Shown in pieces: positions 16,389-24,762 of a stretch of 32,295 nucleotides of DNA. This DNA is from a virus. How positions within the stretch are numbered: position 1 is the stretch's first letter; every line of letters begins with the position of its first letter. The stretch spans positions 1 to 32,295 of IMG/VR virus record IMGVR_UViG_3300042361_000244. The stretch is one strand, 5' to 3'. The notes below the pieces were generated by a model. The model did not search any database, was not told the DNA's origin, and saw nothing but the letters and a program-made list of their open reading frames with translations. The translations under genes and the position numbers were made by a program.

Positions 16389-17833
16389 TATTGGTTAAGA
16401 TTTTTAATTTTATTGTTAAGTTGGTTTACCATTTCTGATATATTTGCTACATTTTTCTGTGTTGCTTTCCAATATCTAATACCTTCTTCACCTTCACTCA
16501 ATTCTTGTTTCATACGAGAAGTGTATTCTACTATACGATCAATTTCAGTTAATTTACGTTTTACTTCACGAATAGCTTTATGTAGTTGTTCAGATTTAGT
16601 TCTGAATTTAACATCTTTTTTAAATTTACCGTATGATACTTCATTAAGTAATTCTTCTTTAATGATATCACTCAGTGATTCGTATAACTTAGTGTTAATA
16701 CCACCGTGTACTCTTACTCTATCATATACATCAGCATCTTTATCACTTTTCTTTTTTTGCTTTACAGCAAATGGATTTTTTACATACCATATATCATCAC
16801 TAACAGCAGGCATTAATTTTTCAACATTGATTGCGTTGCTGCTCGCTAACTTATTTGCTATTCTGGAAGCTAATTGTATTGAATTACCAGTATCTAATGA
16901 AAATTGTCTAGGCGTATTTTCTTTATCTTTATTTTTATATAACCAAATTAAGAATTCTAGTTCATTTTCTAAACCTGCTGCTTTACTAGGCTCAGCTTTA
17001 ATAGCTTTTAAAAACTGTATTCCTTTAGGAGCAATACTTACAATATCGTTAGAAACAGAAGAACTAACTGGATCTGGTGTTCTAGATAAAATTAAATCTA
17101 AAGCAATAAAACCATTGCTGGTTATTTTAGCACCTTGAGCTGCTTTTTTAATTTCTCCTCTAGTACCAGCTGGCATTTTTTCTTTTAAATATCTAGTTAA
17201 AGCAGGTAGTAATATTTCTTTATCAAAAGAACTTCTACCCCTTTCAATAGCGTCTAATGCAGTTTTAACTAAAGGATCAATCATTAATATTGTTTCCCCT
17301 TTACTATTGGTAAATATTTTAAAATATATTTTAGATGTTTCCCCTAATTTAATAGGTTCAAGTAAAAATGAAGGAAATTCATATTCAAGTGGAATTCGAA
17401 AAGATTTAGATCCTGCTTTTTTCTTGTTAGGATCATAGAATGAAAATTCTGCTTCGTTCATATCAGTATTGTTTTGGTAATAATTATCACCCTTAATACC
17501 ACCTCCTGTATAACCGCTAGCTGCTGTATAGCCACTAGCTGCTCCATAAGATGATGCTTGATCATAATTACTTTCTTTGTATATATTGTATTTTTTCTTT
17601 TTAGCTGAGGGCCATATAGATTTATAATCTCTCACTTTGGAATCTCCAGGCATTTGTGTTTCGCCTTTTGTTACTTTCCAACCTTCATCTTCAGCTGCAG
17701 CCACTGCTGCATTTTTCTTTTGGCCTTTCTTAGCAAAGGCAAATGGAGTAGAATAACCACCAACACCAGATGTAGATGATTCTTCATCTAACAGTTCTTG
17801 TACTAGTTTTTTGATGTATTCTTTAAATTCCAT
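16388..17833 (-). CDS. Head-module protein with terminal and internal LxE sites (481 aa)
   Basis: No named family recognised. The N-terminus MEFKEYIKKLVQELLDE is an amphipathic helix ending in LDE, then GVGGYSTPFAFAKKG and a Gly/Tyr/Ala repeat (SSYGAASGYTAASGYTGGG near 105). A folded middle region spans about 130-370. Near residue 390 a second helix-like stretch SLSDIIKEELLNE occurs, followed by a Lys/Arg-rich helical domain of about 80 residues to the end. The pattern looks like two mature chains separated by a protease site, if gp21 cuts after LNE. The gene overlaps its upstream neighbour by one base and lies in the portal-to-protease interval, pointing to a prohead core or internal protein. 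Confidence 0.75.
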   Translation of the reverse strand: MEFKEYIKKLVQELLDEESSTSGVGGYSTPFAFAKKGQKKNAAVAAAEDEGWKVTKGETQMPGDSKVRDYKSIWPSAKKKKYNIYKESNYDQASSYGAASGYTAASGYTGGGIKGDNYYQNNTDMNEAEFSFYDPNKKKAGSKSFRIPLEYEFPSFLLEPIKLGETSKIYFKIFTNSKGETILMIDPLVKTALDAIERGRSSFDKEILLPALTRYLKEKMPAGTRGEIKKAAQGAKITSNGFIALDLILSRTPDPVSSSVSNDIVSIAPKGIQFLKAIKAEPSKAAGLENELEFLIWLYKNKDKENTPRQFSLDTGNSIQLASRIANKLASSNAINVEKLMPAVSDDIWYVKNPFAVKQKKKSDKDADVYDRVRVHGGINTKLYESLSDIIKEELLNEVSYGKFKKDVKFRTKSEQLHKAIREVKRKLTEIDRIVEYTSRMKQELSEGEEGIRYWKATQKNVANISEMVNQLNNKIKNLNQ

Positions 17834-18690
17834 TACTTAATTGATTTTAATTCGTCAATCAATTGATAATATTGTAAAAGTGAAATAACATTCTCATCTC
17901 TTACATTTTGAGTTTTATCTAATGGTTTTAACAGTGTTACTACCTCTGTTAATTTAATTTGAGTAGTTTTATCAGATACTGTTGGAATTATTTTGTTAAT
18001 TTCAGAAATTATTGTAATAAAATTTTTATTAACAAATTCTCTTAATTTAACAGTATTAGTAATATTATTGATAAACTCTTTTAATATTAATTTCTGACGA
18101 TCGGATAATGTGGAATATTTGCTGTTGAATTTCTCTAACAACATACGATAAACTAGCAAACGAGAGCCTTTATCCATACTAGAAAATTCTTCCATTACAC
18201 GATCTTTAACACCTTCCTTGTCAATTTCTTTACGAGTGATGTGTTCTAATAATGTAATTTTATTATCAATAATATGTTGAGGTGCTACAAATTCTAGTGA
18301 ATTGTGTGCTTCAATTAAGTTATATACAGCAGCATATTCTTTATAGTTATTGATCTTTGCTTTAAAGAATTCTTCTAAATCGTAATTTTCACGTATATCT
18401 TTAATAAGATTATACTTTTCTTTACGTAGTGCCGTTTTATTTAGACGCAGAGATGCTTCTAACGTAGCATTGATAAATGTTTCAGCTTTACCTTCACTAA
18501 GAGCCCTAGGAGAAATTAACGCTTGGTATAATTTATACTCCTTAGACAACTCAGATTTATTAAAGTACTTTCTAACTAATCCAATAGCTGCTGAGTCTTT
18601 ATTGGATACGGTATCTGATGCTATTTGTCTTACAAGTAGCTCAAATAAAATACCGGTATTTTTGAATTTGCTGTGTTTAATCTTTGTCAT
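17833..18690 (-). CDS. Helical head-module protein of unknown function (285 aa)
   Basis: The N-terminus MTKIKHSKFKNTGILFELLV resembles a conserved phage family that I remember next to portal genes of marine T4-like phages, but I know no function for it. The rest is almost entirely charged helix, with no membrane segment or catalytic motif that I can see. It begins 27 bases after the portal gene stop, with a CATATTTA box 16 bases upstream, and it is coupled to the 481-residue gene by a one-base overlap. A scaffold or core-associated role is an inference from position. Confidence 0.75.
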   Translation of the reverse strand: MTKIKHSKFKNTGILFELLVRQIASDTVSNKDSAAIGLVRKYFNKSELSKEYKLYQALISPRALSEGKAETFINATLEASLRLNKTALRKEKYNLIKDIRENYDLEEFFKAKINNYKEYAAVYNLIEAHNSLEFVAPQHIIDNKITLLEHITRKEIDKEGVKDRVMEEFSSMDKGSRLLVYRMLLEKFNSKYSTLSDRQKLILKEFINNITNTVKLREFVNKNFITIISEINKIIPTVSDKTTQIKLTEVVTLLKPLDKTQNVRDENVISLLQYYQLIDELKSIK

Positions 18691-18706
18691 AGTATTGCAC
18701 TACCTA

Positions 18707-18714
18707 TAAATATG
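18707..18714 (-). promoter_or_regulatory. Candidate promoter box CATATTTA between portal and the 285-residue gene
   Basis: TACATATTTATAGG on the minus strand fills most of the short gap after the portal gene, 16 bases before the next ATG. Confidence 0.3.
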
Positions 18715-18717
18715 TAT

Positions 18718-20598
18718 TTATTTTATGTTCTTGATATTTTTCTCACTTAATAATGACGGTTCTTGTTCAGGTCCTAATACAATCTCTTTACGAGCTATAT
18801 CTATCCCCTCAAGTAAAGTTTTATTTTTCTTAAATTCAAACATGGCTTTTGGTGTACCACTACCTTCAGGAGCAGCATTTGGTTTATATAGTTCACCATT
18901 TTCTTGGCTACCTAATCTATCTTTACCTAATGGATCTTGTTGTGTACCAATAATAGATGCTTTTTGTTTAGGGCGACCGGGTTTTCTTTCATCATATCCT
19001 GCTGGTACAGGTCCATTAACGTCCATTCCTGCTCTACCCTTACCATATAATGAAGCTAAATCATGTGGTGTACCATATGATTTACCAGTTCTAGCTGGGT
19101 CATTACCTTCATTTTCAATTTGGGCTAAGCGGAATGTGCGTTTCTTATCTTCAATTACTAGATCACGGTATTCATCGTATTGATCTTCACTAAACTGGAA
19201 TATATTGTGGTAGATAAAATCTGATGGTAATAGATTAGTGTCTTGTATTGATTTAGCTAATTCTACTTTTTCCTTCCATAATGCTACTTTTTCTTGTTCG
19301 TATATAACAGAAGGAGTAGTTAAAGATAATTCAAAATTAGATAGTCCTTCACCATCATATCCTTGTACATATAAATGTACTAATGCCATCTTATATAGTT
19401 CAGATAAAATAATACGTTGGATACGTTCTACTGTACGAGCAAATCTAATATCTTCAGCAGCTAATGTAGCTTTACCTTGTAAATCTTTTTCAAATCCAAA
19501 ATATGCTTTAGGTATTTTTAATGCAGCTAACATCTCATCACGTAAGAAATTAACGTCTTCTATTGCATTATATTCTAAACCTTTAATTGTATCAATCTTA
19601 GTTGCAGTATCATTACCACGAGTTGGAAGATAATAATCCTCCATCATATTCATCATGTTATAACGCAAATTATATTCACCCGTTTGTTGATCTATGTGAG
19701 GTGTTTTTTTCATTTTTTGCATTACTTTCTGCATATATCCATCAACTTCATGTGGTGGGATATTACCAACATTAATAGTAAATACACGTTTTTCTGGGGC
19801 ACGAGTAATACGATGTAATAACATCGCGTCTTTCATCAGCACATACTGCTTGTAAGTTTTACGAGCAGGTTCAATAAACGAACGTCCATAAGGTAGATAG
19901 TTAGCGTCAGTTAATAACCTAAAATGCGCTATTTCATAGTTTTGGAATGTGATCTTACCCTCTTTATCTTTACGATAATCAGGATAACTAGCACCACCTG
20001 CTGATATTACCATAGGATCAATCCTGAATATTACTAGCGATGGGTTGGAAGGTTCTGTTCCCTCTTCACGCACCATATCATAAACAGACATTGGTGTTAC
20101 ATTGTATATTCCGAATTTTTCTGCAATCTCCATATGTAAATAAAAATCACCATATTTACACATATTACGAGTCCATAACCATAAGTTAAATTCGATGTTT
20201 AATACATCATAAAATAAATTATATAATATACGTTGAATGTTTTCATCGGCACTTCTAATCTGTAGTACCTCACCCATTTCGTTTTTTAAAGTTGATTCAT
20301 CTGCTAAAATATCTAATGCAGATGCTATAATTGATTCGGTATCCATTGCTTCATAGTCAGTATATAATTGAATACGAAGTGTTTGATAGTTCATGGTTGG
20401 GTTGTAAGGCATATTAGCCCCAAACCTATGTAGTTTAGTAAATCTATCTATTAATGCATTTGTCTTTACATTACCGTAAGCTTGAATCCTATCTACGTCT
20501 ATAGATTTTAGTTGATTTCCACCAACGTTTCTGATGATAACATCAGTACTAAATAAACGTGTTAGTCTACCAAATAACCCTGGTTGTTGTTCTGCCAT
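18718..20598 (-). CDS. 20: Portal protein, T4 gp20-like (626 aa)
   Basis: The portal is the dodecameric ring at the head vertex through which DNA enters and leaves; it also nucleates head assembly and docks the terminase. Family features include NYQTLRIQLYTDYEAMDTES and ASALDILADEST near residues 70-100, a DIxxFxxL-type core with RITRAPEKRVFTINVGNIPP (about 265-285), RYNMMNMMEDYYLPTRG (about 315), then TIKGLEYNAIEDVNFLRDEM and ALKIPKAYFGFEKDLQGKAT. The length exceeds T4's 524, mainly through a Gly/Pro/Lys-rich C-terminal tail from about 510. It directly follows the terminase gene; the T4 genes for sheath and tube (18, 19) are missing between them. Confidence 0.94.
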   Translation of the reverse strand: MAEQQPGLFGRLTRLFSTDVIIRNVGGNQLKSIDVDRIQAYGNVKTNALIDRFTKLHRFGANMPYNPTMNYQTLRIQLYTDYEAMDTESIIASALDILADESTLKNEMGEVLQIRSADENIQRILYNLFYDVLNIEFNLWLWTRNMCKYGDFYLHMEIAEKFGIYNVTPMSVYDMVREEGTEPSNPSLVIFRIDPMVISAGGASYPDYRKDKEGKITFQNYEIAHFRLLTDANYLPYGRSFIEPARKTYKQYVLMKDAMLLHRITRAPEKRVFTINVGNIPPHEVDGYMQKVMQKMKKTPHIDQQTGEYNLRYNMMNMMEDYYLPTRGNDTATKIDTIKGLEYNAIEDVNFLRDEMLAALKIPKAYFGFEKDLQGKATLAAEDIRFARTVERIQRIILSELYKMALVHLYVQGYDGEGLSNFELSLTTPSVIYEQEKVALWKEKVELAKSIQDTNLLPSDFIYHNIFQFSEDQYDEYRDLVIEDKKRTFRLAQIENEGNDPARTGKSYGTPHDLASLYGKGRAGMDVNGPVPAGYDERKPGRPKQKASIIGTQQDPLGKDRLGSQENGELYKPNAAPEGSGTPKAMFEFKKNKTLLEGIDIARKEIVLGPEQEPSLLSEKNIKNIK

Positions 20599-20619
20599 TT
20601 TGTTGTTTTATTATATCAA

Positions 20620-20627
20620 TAAATATT
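20620..20627 (-). promoter_or_regulatory. Candidate promoter box AATATTTA before the portal gene
   Basis: AATAAATATTTATTG on the minus strand lies in the 31-base gap after the terminase stop codon, 21 bases before the portal ATG. The site is partly self-complementary (AATAAATATTTATT). Confidence 0.3.
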
Positions 20628-20629
20628 TA

Positions 20630-22219
20630 TTACCCTAACACCCACGTCATATCTTCAAATTGTCCATGACCGTTATTAACCATATATGGATTTTGTTGTC
20701 CATTAGGTAATTGAGGCATAAATCCACCTTCGTATCCTGTTCTAGTTATATTAGATATCATTGCTCTGTTTATGTCCATTCCTTGTTCATAGAATTTCAT
20801 TGCAGTATCTCTGGTGAATAACCCAATGCCCAATGCCATTACTAAGTCATCGTTATATCCATTTTGTGCTTGTGCTTTGCCATTCATCCAAATAAACACA
20901 CGTAATTCTTCTAATAAACGTTTAGAGCGGAAAGTAAATGCCTTCTCCCTAATATACGACTCCATTTTGGATATAACAAGTGGTCTTGTTTTAGTTGATG
21001 TAGTGAAACCAGGAACTGTTTGATCAGATTCCATCTTAGACATCCATTTATCTATATTTACTTCTCCATATGTTCTAGGAGAATAATATAATTTAGGATA
21101 TCCTTTCTCAATTATTGTATTAACTACATCCCAACCTACGTTAGCGTTTTCCACTACTAACAATGCGTTGTTATATTCAGTAGCTACGGCTACTAACATA
21201 TTACCAAAAGTTCTAGTATCTACTTGTGACTTAAATTCAGCCACTTGCTCACAGTTTGTAGTGTCAATAACATGGAATGTCGAGTAGTCCGAACCATCAC
21301 CACGAGCAACGTCAGCACAGACAATATAAGACTTACTATAGTCAGGGTAATTCCATATCCAATAATCTCCACCAAGAAAGCGACGTTCAACAGGATCTTG
21401 TATAAATGTTTCTTCATAAAATGATAATAAATCTGGTTCAACAACTGAGTTACCTGAGCCCAAAAAGTCACAATCATACTCTTGAGCAAATTCACGAGGC
21501 GACATATTCGCTCGTTCGGTTTCTTCCCATTTTTCATCTCTATCTGGATGAAGATTCCATGGCAGTTTTATTGCTTTAAAATCACCTTTTCCTATTTCTG
21601 CATCTGAATACATTTTATGGAACCAGTTACCAACACCATTTGGTGATGATAATGCTATGATACCTCCACCCGTTGCAATTGTAGGTTTAATACTGGTGTA
21701 TATTTTATCAATACCTTCAATGAAGGCTGCCTCATCTACTAATAACAAAGATACAGCGTAAGATCTACCTGCATCTGATGCAGCGGATGTTGCTACTATT
21801 CTAGAATTATTAGCTAACTGAAACGATAGTTTGTTATTTGATATTGGTTTTTGGTTACCCTTCAACCAACTAGGTAGGTTTTCATACATAAATTGTACTT
21901 TCTCCACCATACCACGAGCGGTTTCTTGTTTTGTTGCTATACAAAGTACAGTTTTATCCTTATTGAATAGCATAGTCCATAAAGCAAACCCAGCAGATAG
22001 GGTTGATATACCTAACTGTCTTGATTTATTTATGATACAAAATCTATTGTTTCTAAAATCCGATAGTACTTCTTCTTGAAAGGGATATAAATGAAATAAT
22101 ACTCTACCTTTAACCGGGTGAGTAATGTAGCAGTATTTTCTAAAGAAATGTACAGGGTCCGTAGCACACTTTATGTACTCCTGTTTAATAATTTCTTTAA
22201 TATTTGCTTGTTGAGACAT
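20630..22219 (-). CDS. 17: Large terminase subunit, T4 gp17-like (529 aa)
   Basis: This is the packaging motor ATPase with a headful nuclease. Residues 65-73 read KSRQLGIST, a deviant Walker A in which the usual Lys before Ser/Thr is Ile and a Lys sits at the first position. Walker B is LLLVDEAAF (158-166) and the coupling motif SSPNG is at 191-195. The RNase H-like nuclease has Asp303 (CADVARGDGSDYST), Glu357 (LLVVENANVGWD) and Asp457/458 (GYNDDLVMALG). I chose the ATG at 22219 (MSQQANIKEII). The alternative TTG start at 22255 lies inside the upstream terminator hairpin and adds a hydrophobic leader unlike the family. Confidence 0.97.
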   Translation of the reverse strand: MSQQANIKEIIKQEYIKCATDPVHFFRKYCYITHPVKGRVLFHLYPFQEEVLSDFRNNRFCIINKSRQLGISTLSAGFALWTMLFNKDKTVLCIATKQETARGMVEKVQFMYENLPSWLKGNQKPISNNKLSFQLANNSRIVATSAASDAGRSYAVSLLLVDEAAFIEGIDKIYTSIKPTIATGGGIIALSSPNGVGNWFHKMYSDAEIGKGDFKAIKLPWNLHPDRDEKWEETERANMSPREFAQEYDCDFLGSGNSVVEPDLLSFYEETFIQDPVERRFLGGDYWIWNYPDYSKSYIVCADVARGDGSDYSTFHVIDTTNCEQVAEFKSQVDTRTFGNMLVAVATEYNNALLVVENANVGWDVVNTIIEKGYPKLYYSPRTYGEVNIDKWMSKMESDQTVPGFTTSTKTRPLVISKMESYIREKAFTFRSKRLLEELRVFIWMNGKAQAQNGYNDDLVMALGIGLFTRDTAMKFYEQGMDINRAMISNITRTGYEGGFMPQLPNGQQNPYMVNNGHGQFEDMTWVLG

Positions 22220-22233
22220 ATATTGTTTATATA

Positions 22234-22241
22234 TAAATATA
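22234..22241 (-). promoter_or_regulatory. Candidate promoter box TATATTTA before the terminase gene
   Basis: The box begins right after the T-tract of the upstream terminator and is 14 bases before the chosen terminase ATG. This is the same terminator-then-box arrangement as before phoH. Confidence 0.4.
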
Positions 22242-22242
22242 T

Positions 22243-22271
22243 AAAAAAGGTCCAACCTTGTGGGTTGGACC
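22243..22271 (-). terminator. Rho-independent terminator between the membrane protein and terminase genes
   Basis: On the minus strand GGTCCAACC, loop CACAA, GGTTGGACC make a perfect 9-bp stem followed by six T. It closes the accessory unit upstream of the head module. Confidence 0.93.
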
Positions 22272-22292
22272 TGTATAGTCTGGGTGGCGTGG

Positions 22293-22985
22293 TTATTTTG
22301 CTAGTAATAGGTATGTTAATCCACCTATAATAATGTAGCTAGTTATATTTTTAAATTTAGATTTAAATTTATGTTTTTTATATTCTGTTTCTAATCTACT
22401 GTATTGGTCTTCCCAACTGTTAATAGCATTATCTTTATTTAATATAATGTGTTTGTAATTAAGTTCATTATTAATATGTTTACTTATAATACTATCTTTA
22501 GTAGATATTCTTGATTCAGATAGAGTAATAATACTATCTTGAATTACTAATAATTGTCTGTCACCATCTAGCTCTACTAAATCTTTTATAGTTGATACTA
22601 ATACTGGTTGTGCTACTGGTAATGGGTTTGTTGTGGTATCTGTTGGGTAACGATTATTAAGTGATTGTACTAATTCACTACTGGTGAATTTGTCTACAGC
22701 GTGTTTAGATGAATCTACATATTTGATAATAGGTTTTATTTTAGATTTTTGATGTAATGCTTGATCTTCTAATATAGAATCTTTAACCATTAATATCTCA
22801 ATAACAACATTGTTATCTTTAATAACACTTTGTAATGAATCTGTTACACGATTTAAACTATCTAATTTAGCTCCAAATCCTTTATCAAGACCACTGTTAC
22901 ATTTTTCAAACAAAATACTAGCTATTCCTACAATAAAGACAATAGATAATACTACTGTTAATACATTTTTAATTTTGTTATACAT
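22293..22985 (-). CDS. Membrane protein with two transmembrane segments and a coiled coil (230 aa)
   Basis: Near the N-terminus VLTVVLSIVFIVGIASILF (about 9-27) is a clear membrane segment, and the C-terminus has a shorter one, SYIIIGGLTYLLLAK. Between them is a hydrophilic, helical, Ser/Asp-rich region with heptad-like spacing, for example DSLNRVTDSLQSVIKDNNVV. Cys29 follows the first membrane segment but FEKC is not a proper lipobox. A spanin-like or other envelope role in lysis is possible from architecture alone. No endolysin is visible beside it, so this remains open. The gene begins 7 bases after the 330-residue tagged-protein gene and ends before a strong terminator. Confidence 0.72.
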   Translation of the reverse strand: MYNKIKNVLTVVLSIVFIVGIASILFEKCNSGLDKGFGAKLDSLNRVTDSLQSVIKDNNVVIEILMVKDSILEDQALHQKSKIKPIIKYVDSSKHAVDKFTSSELVQSLNNRYPTDTTTNPLPVAQPVLVSTIKDLVELDGDRQLLVIQDSIITLSESRISTKDSIISKHINNELNYKHIILNKDNAINSWEDQYSRLETEYKKHKFKSKFKNITSYIIIGGLTYLLLAK

Positions 22986-22992
22986 GATTTTA

Positions 22993-23985
22993 TTATTTTA
23001 TAATTCCTGCACGGTATTTTAATTGTTCCATAAACCATTCATCAATTGGCTCTTCTGGTTTTTCTTTAGCCTGATTTGCTTTGGCTTGACGTTTTTGCAA
23101 ATATTCTGATCCTGCTATTAGATCATTTATTCTTTGCTCTAATGAGGCTTTTAAATCTATCAAACGTTGTAATTCAGATGATGGTTTATCTTTGAAATCA
23201 CCAGCTACATTTTTTGATCTTCTTGCTTTAAATATATCACTTTTTACTTTATTTAAACGTGCTTCTAAATCAGATACTTTCATGAAGTTTTGATAATCTT
23301 CATCAGGTATTCCAAGATCAGATGTTTTGCTTACTATTGGTTCTTCTTCACCGGATTGTTTCATTTTAGCAAACATTGCGTCTACTTCTTCATCACTCAT
23401 ATCACCTACGATAAAGTCAAATTCATCGCTTGTTTCTTCTTCTTCATCATCCTCTTCATCATCAGCTACATCGCTCGGTACATCTCCGAAACCACCAATA
23501 TCTCTTTTCTTTATAGTTACGGGTTTAATAGGAGTAAAATCATCAGCGGCTGCTCGTGGTGCTTTTTGTTCCTCAGCAGCTACAATTACACCTCTAGCTA
23601 CCAATTCCATAAAATCTGAGTTTACTGGCTGTTGTTTGTTATATCCTAACTCATATGCTAAGTCTATTTTAGAAATAGGCTCATCAATCTCTTTCATTTT
23701 ACTTACGATACGATTTTTCTTACCAGTAAATTTTCCGGGATCAACATCAGGAGCTAATTCATAACGTAATGCTACGTTAGCTAATTCATCTAATTTATCT
23801 TCAGATACTACTGATGTTCTACCTGATGATAGGTCTGATTTTTTAGCGTTTAATGCCGTTATTTGTTTATTAATAGAATTTAATTCTGCATCTTTAGCTG
23901 CTTTCTCTTGGGGAGTTATTTCAGCTTCGTTCACTACTTCATTTATAGCTTTACGTATAATTTGTCTTAATTCAGATTTTTTCAT
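22993..23985 (-). CDS. Tagged putative internal protein (330 aa)
   Basis: The chosen start is the ATG at 23985, giving MKKSELRQIIRKAINE; a longer frame to 24039 would add 18 residues, overlap the kinase gene and hide the shared leader. The leader ends in INE, a good prohead-protease-type site. Behind it are a coiled-coil-like stretch, a possible small helical domain (LANVALRYELAPDVDPGKFT, about 60-130), an acidic linker with DEEDDEEEE, and a charged helical C-terminal third. The last residues EWFMEQLKYRAGIIK resemble the RWKMLAGITKF end of the scaffold, so both ends of this protein carry shared motifs. The leader has an AATATTTA box 22 bases upstream. No enzymatic motif is visible. Confidence 0.78.
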   Translation of the reverse strand: MKKSELRQIIRKAINEVVNEAEITPQEKAAKDAELNSINKQITALNAKKSDLSSGRTSVVSEDKLDELANVALRYELAPDVDPGKFTGKKNRIVSKMKEIDEPISKIDLAYELGYNKQQPVNSDFMELVARGVIVAAEEQKAPRAAADDFTPIKPVTIKKRDIGGFGDVPSDVADDEEDDEEEETSDEFDFIVGDMSDEEVDAMFAKMKQSGEEEPIVSKTSDLGIPDEDYQNFMKVSDLEARLNKVKSDIFKARRSKNVAGDFKDKPSSELQRLIDLKASLEQRINDLIAGSEYLQKRQAKANQAKEKPEEPIDEWFMEQLKYRAGIIK

Positions 23986-24007
23986 GTGTTGTTGATAGTT
24001 GTGAATA

Positions 24008-24015
24008 TAAATATT
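24008..24015 (-). promoter_or_regulatory. Candidate promoter box AATATTTA before the 330-residue tagged gene
   Basis: TTTAATATTTATATTC lies 22 bases before the chosen ATG and overlaps the stop codon of the kinase gene. It supports the ATG at 23985, because the longer alternative start would lie upstream of it. Confidence 0.33.
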
Positions 24016-24532
24016 AAATATTTTGCAAAATAGTAGCAATACGTTCTTCTGTTGTACCTTTTATATGAACTAGTTTATTAGGTTTATATTCTTCTAATGA
24101 TTCTTTAATAACCCAATCAATTTTATTACGGTATTCAGGATCAACAGTGCGAACACCATTATCCTCAATTTCAACACCCTCTGGTGAAACGTAAAATACT
24201 ACATCATATTGATTGCGAAGTCTCATAGCGGCCTCAACAAATGAATGTTTAGCAAACCAATCAATAGATTTAGCTGAAAATGTAAAGGCGCATACATCCC
24301 ATATTGTTCTATCAGTGATGATATTTGGTTGTAATAATTCAGTAGCTCGTTCTGCTAAAAATACAAACTGACCATTTAATGTAGAATCTGTATTTAGTGG
24401 TATACCTAAATTACTAAGATATTTACTACGTTCAGTTTGTACAACATGATCTTTAAAACGATCAGTTTCACCTAACGCTCTAGCTAATGTAGTTTTACCT
24501 ACACTCATTGTACCTGCTAACCCTATTCTCAT
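24014..24532 (-). CDS. NadR-like P-loop nucleotide kinase (172 aa)
   Basis: The N-terminus MRIGLAGTMSVGKTTLARAL has a Walker A motif GTMSVGKTT (residues 7-15), as in the AAA_28 / NadR kinase-type group. NIITDRTIWDVCAF (about 70-84) fits the DR(T/S)xxD acceptor-site pattern of these kinases, and VVFYVSPEGVEIEDNGVRT is a Walker-B-region strand with a lid-like segment of basic residues after it. A single kinase domain fills the protein; there is no adenylyltransferase or HTH domain as in full NadR. The substrate could be a nucleoside, NAD precursor or another small molecule. It overlaps the next gene's start region only through the promoter box and starts four bases inside the preceding 68-residue gene. 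Confidence 0.85.
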   Translation of the reverse strand: MRIGLAGTMSVGKTTLARALGETDRFKDHVVQTERSKYLSNLGIPLNTDSTLNGQFVFLAERATELLQPNIITDRTIWDVCAFTFSAKSIDWFAKHSFVEAAMRLRNQYDVVFYVSPEGVEIEDNGVRTVDPEYRNKIDWVIKESLEEYKPNKLVHIKGTTEERIATILQNI

Positions 24533-24735
24533 TTGTTATTTTTTTCGTTTATTTTTTTCATTTGACGCGCTACACGACGATCGTCTTTAGCTTCTTTTTG
24601 TATCTTACTCCATTTTTTATCAAAACCATTTTTATACTTAATATCAACACTGATAGGTCCGTTTGCGAACCTATCAGTATCGAATGACCAAACTTCGATC
24701 ATATTTTCATCTTCGTATGTACGTTGAAATTTCAT
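24529..24735 (-). CDS. Small charged protein of unknown function (68 aa)
   Basis: Not recognised. The N-terminal half (MIEVWSFDTDRFANGPISVD) looks like short beta strands; the C-terminal half is a Lys/Arg-rich helix ending KKINEKNNK. Its stop overlaps the kinase start by four bases (ATGA), so the two are probably translated together. A TATATTTA sequence lies only four bases before the ATG, too close for a normal leader. Confidence 0.6.
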   Translation of the reverse strand: MKFQRTYEDENMIEVWSFDTDRFANGPISVDIKYKNGFDKKWSKIQKEAKDDRRVARQMKKINEKNNK

Positions 24736-24762
24736 ATATTAAATATACAAATTAATTTTGCC

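Noticed and set aside
16413-17138. 241-residue open frame on the plus strand
   Set aside because: Antisense to the 481-residue head protein, hydrophobic and Ser/Leu-rich as expected for a shadow of charged helices.
18725-19183. 152-residue plus-strand frame over the portal tail
   Set aside because: Antisense to the conserved portal gene, no family resemblance.
22220-22255. Longer terminase start at a TTG (22255)
   Set aside because: The added residues would be encoded within the T-tract and stem of a strong terminator; the ATG at 22219 gives a normal family N-terminus.
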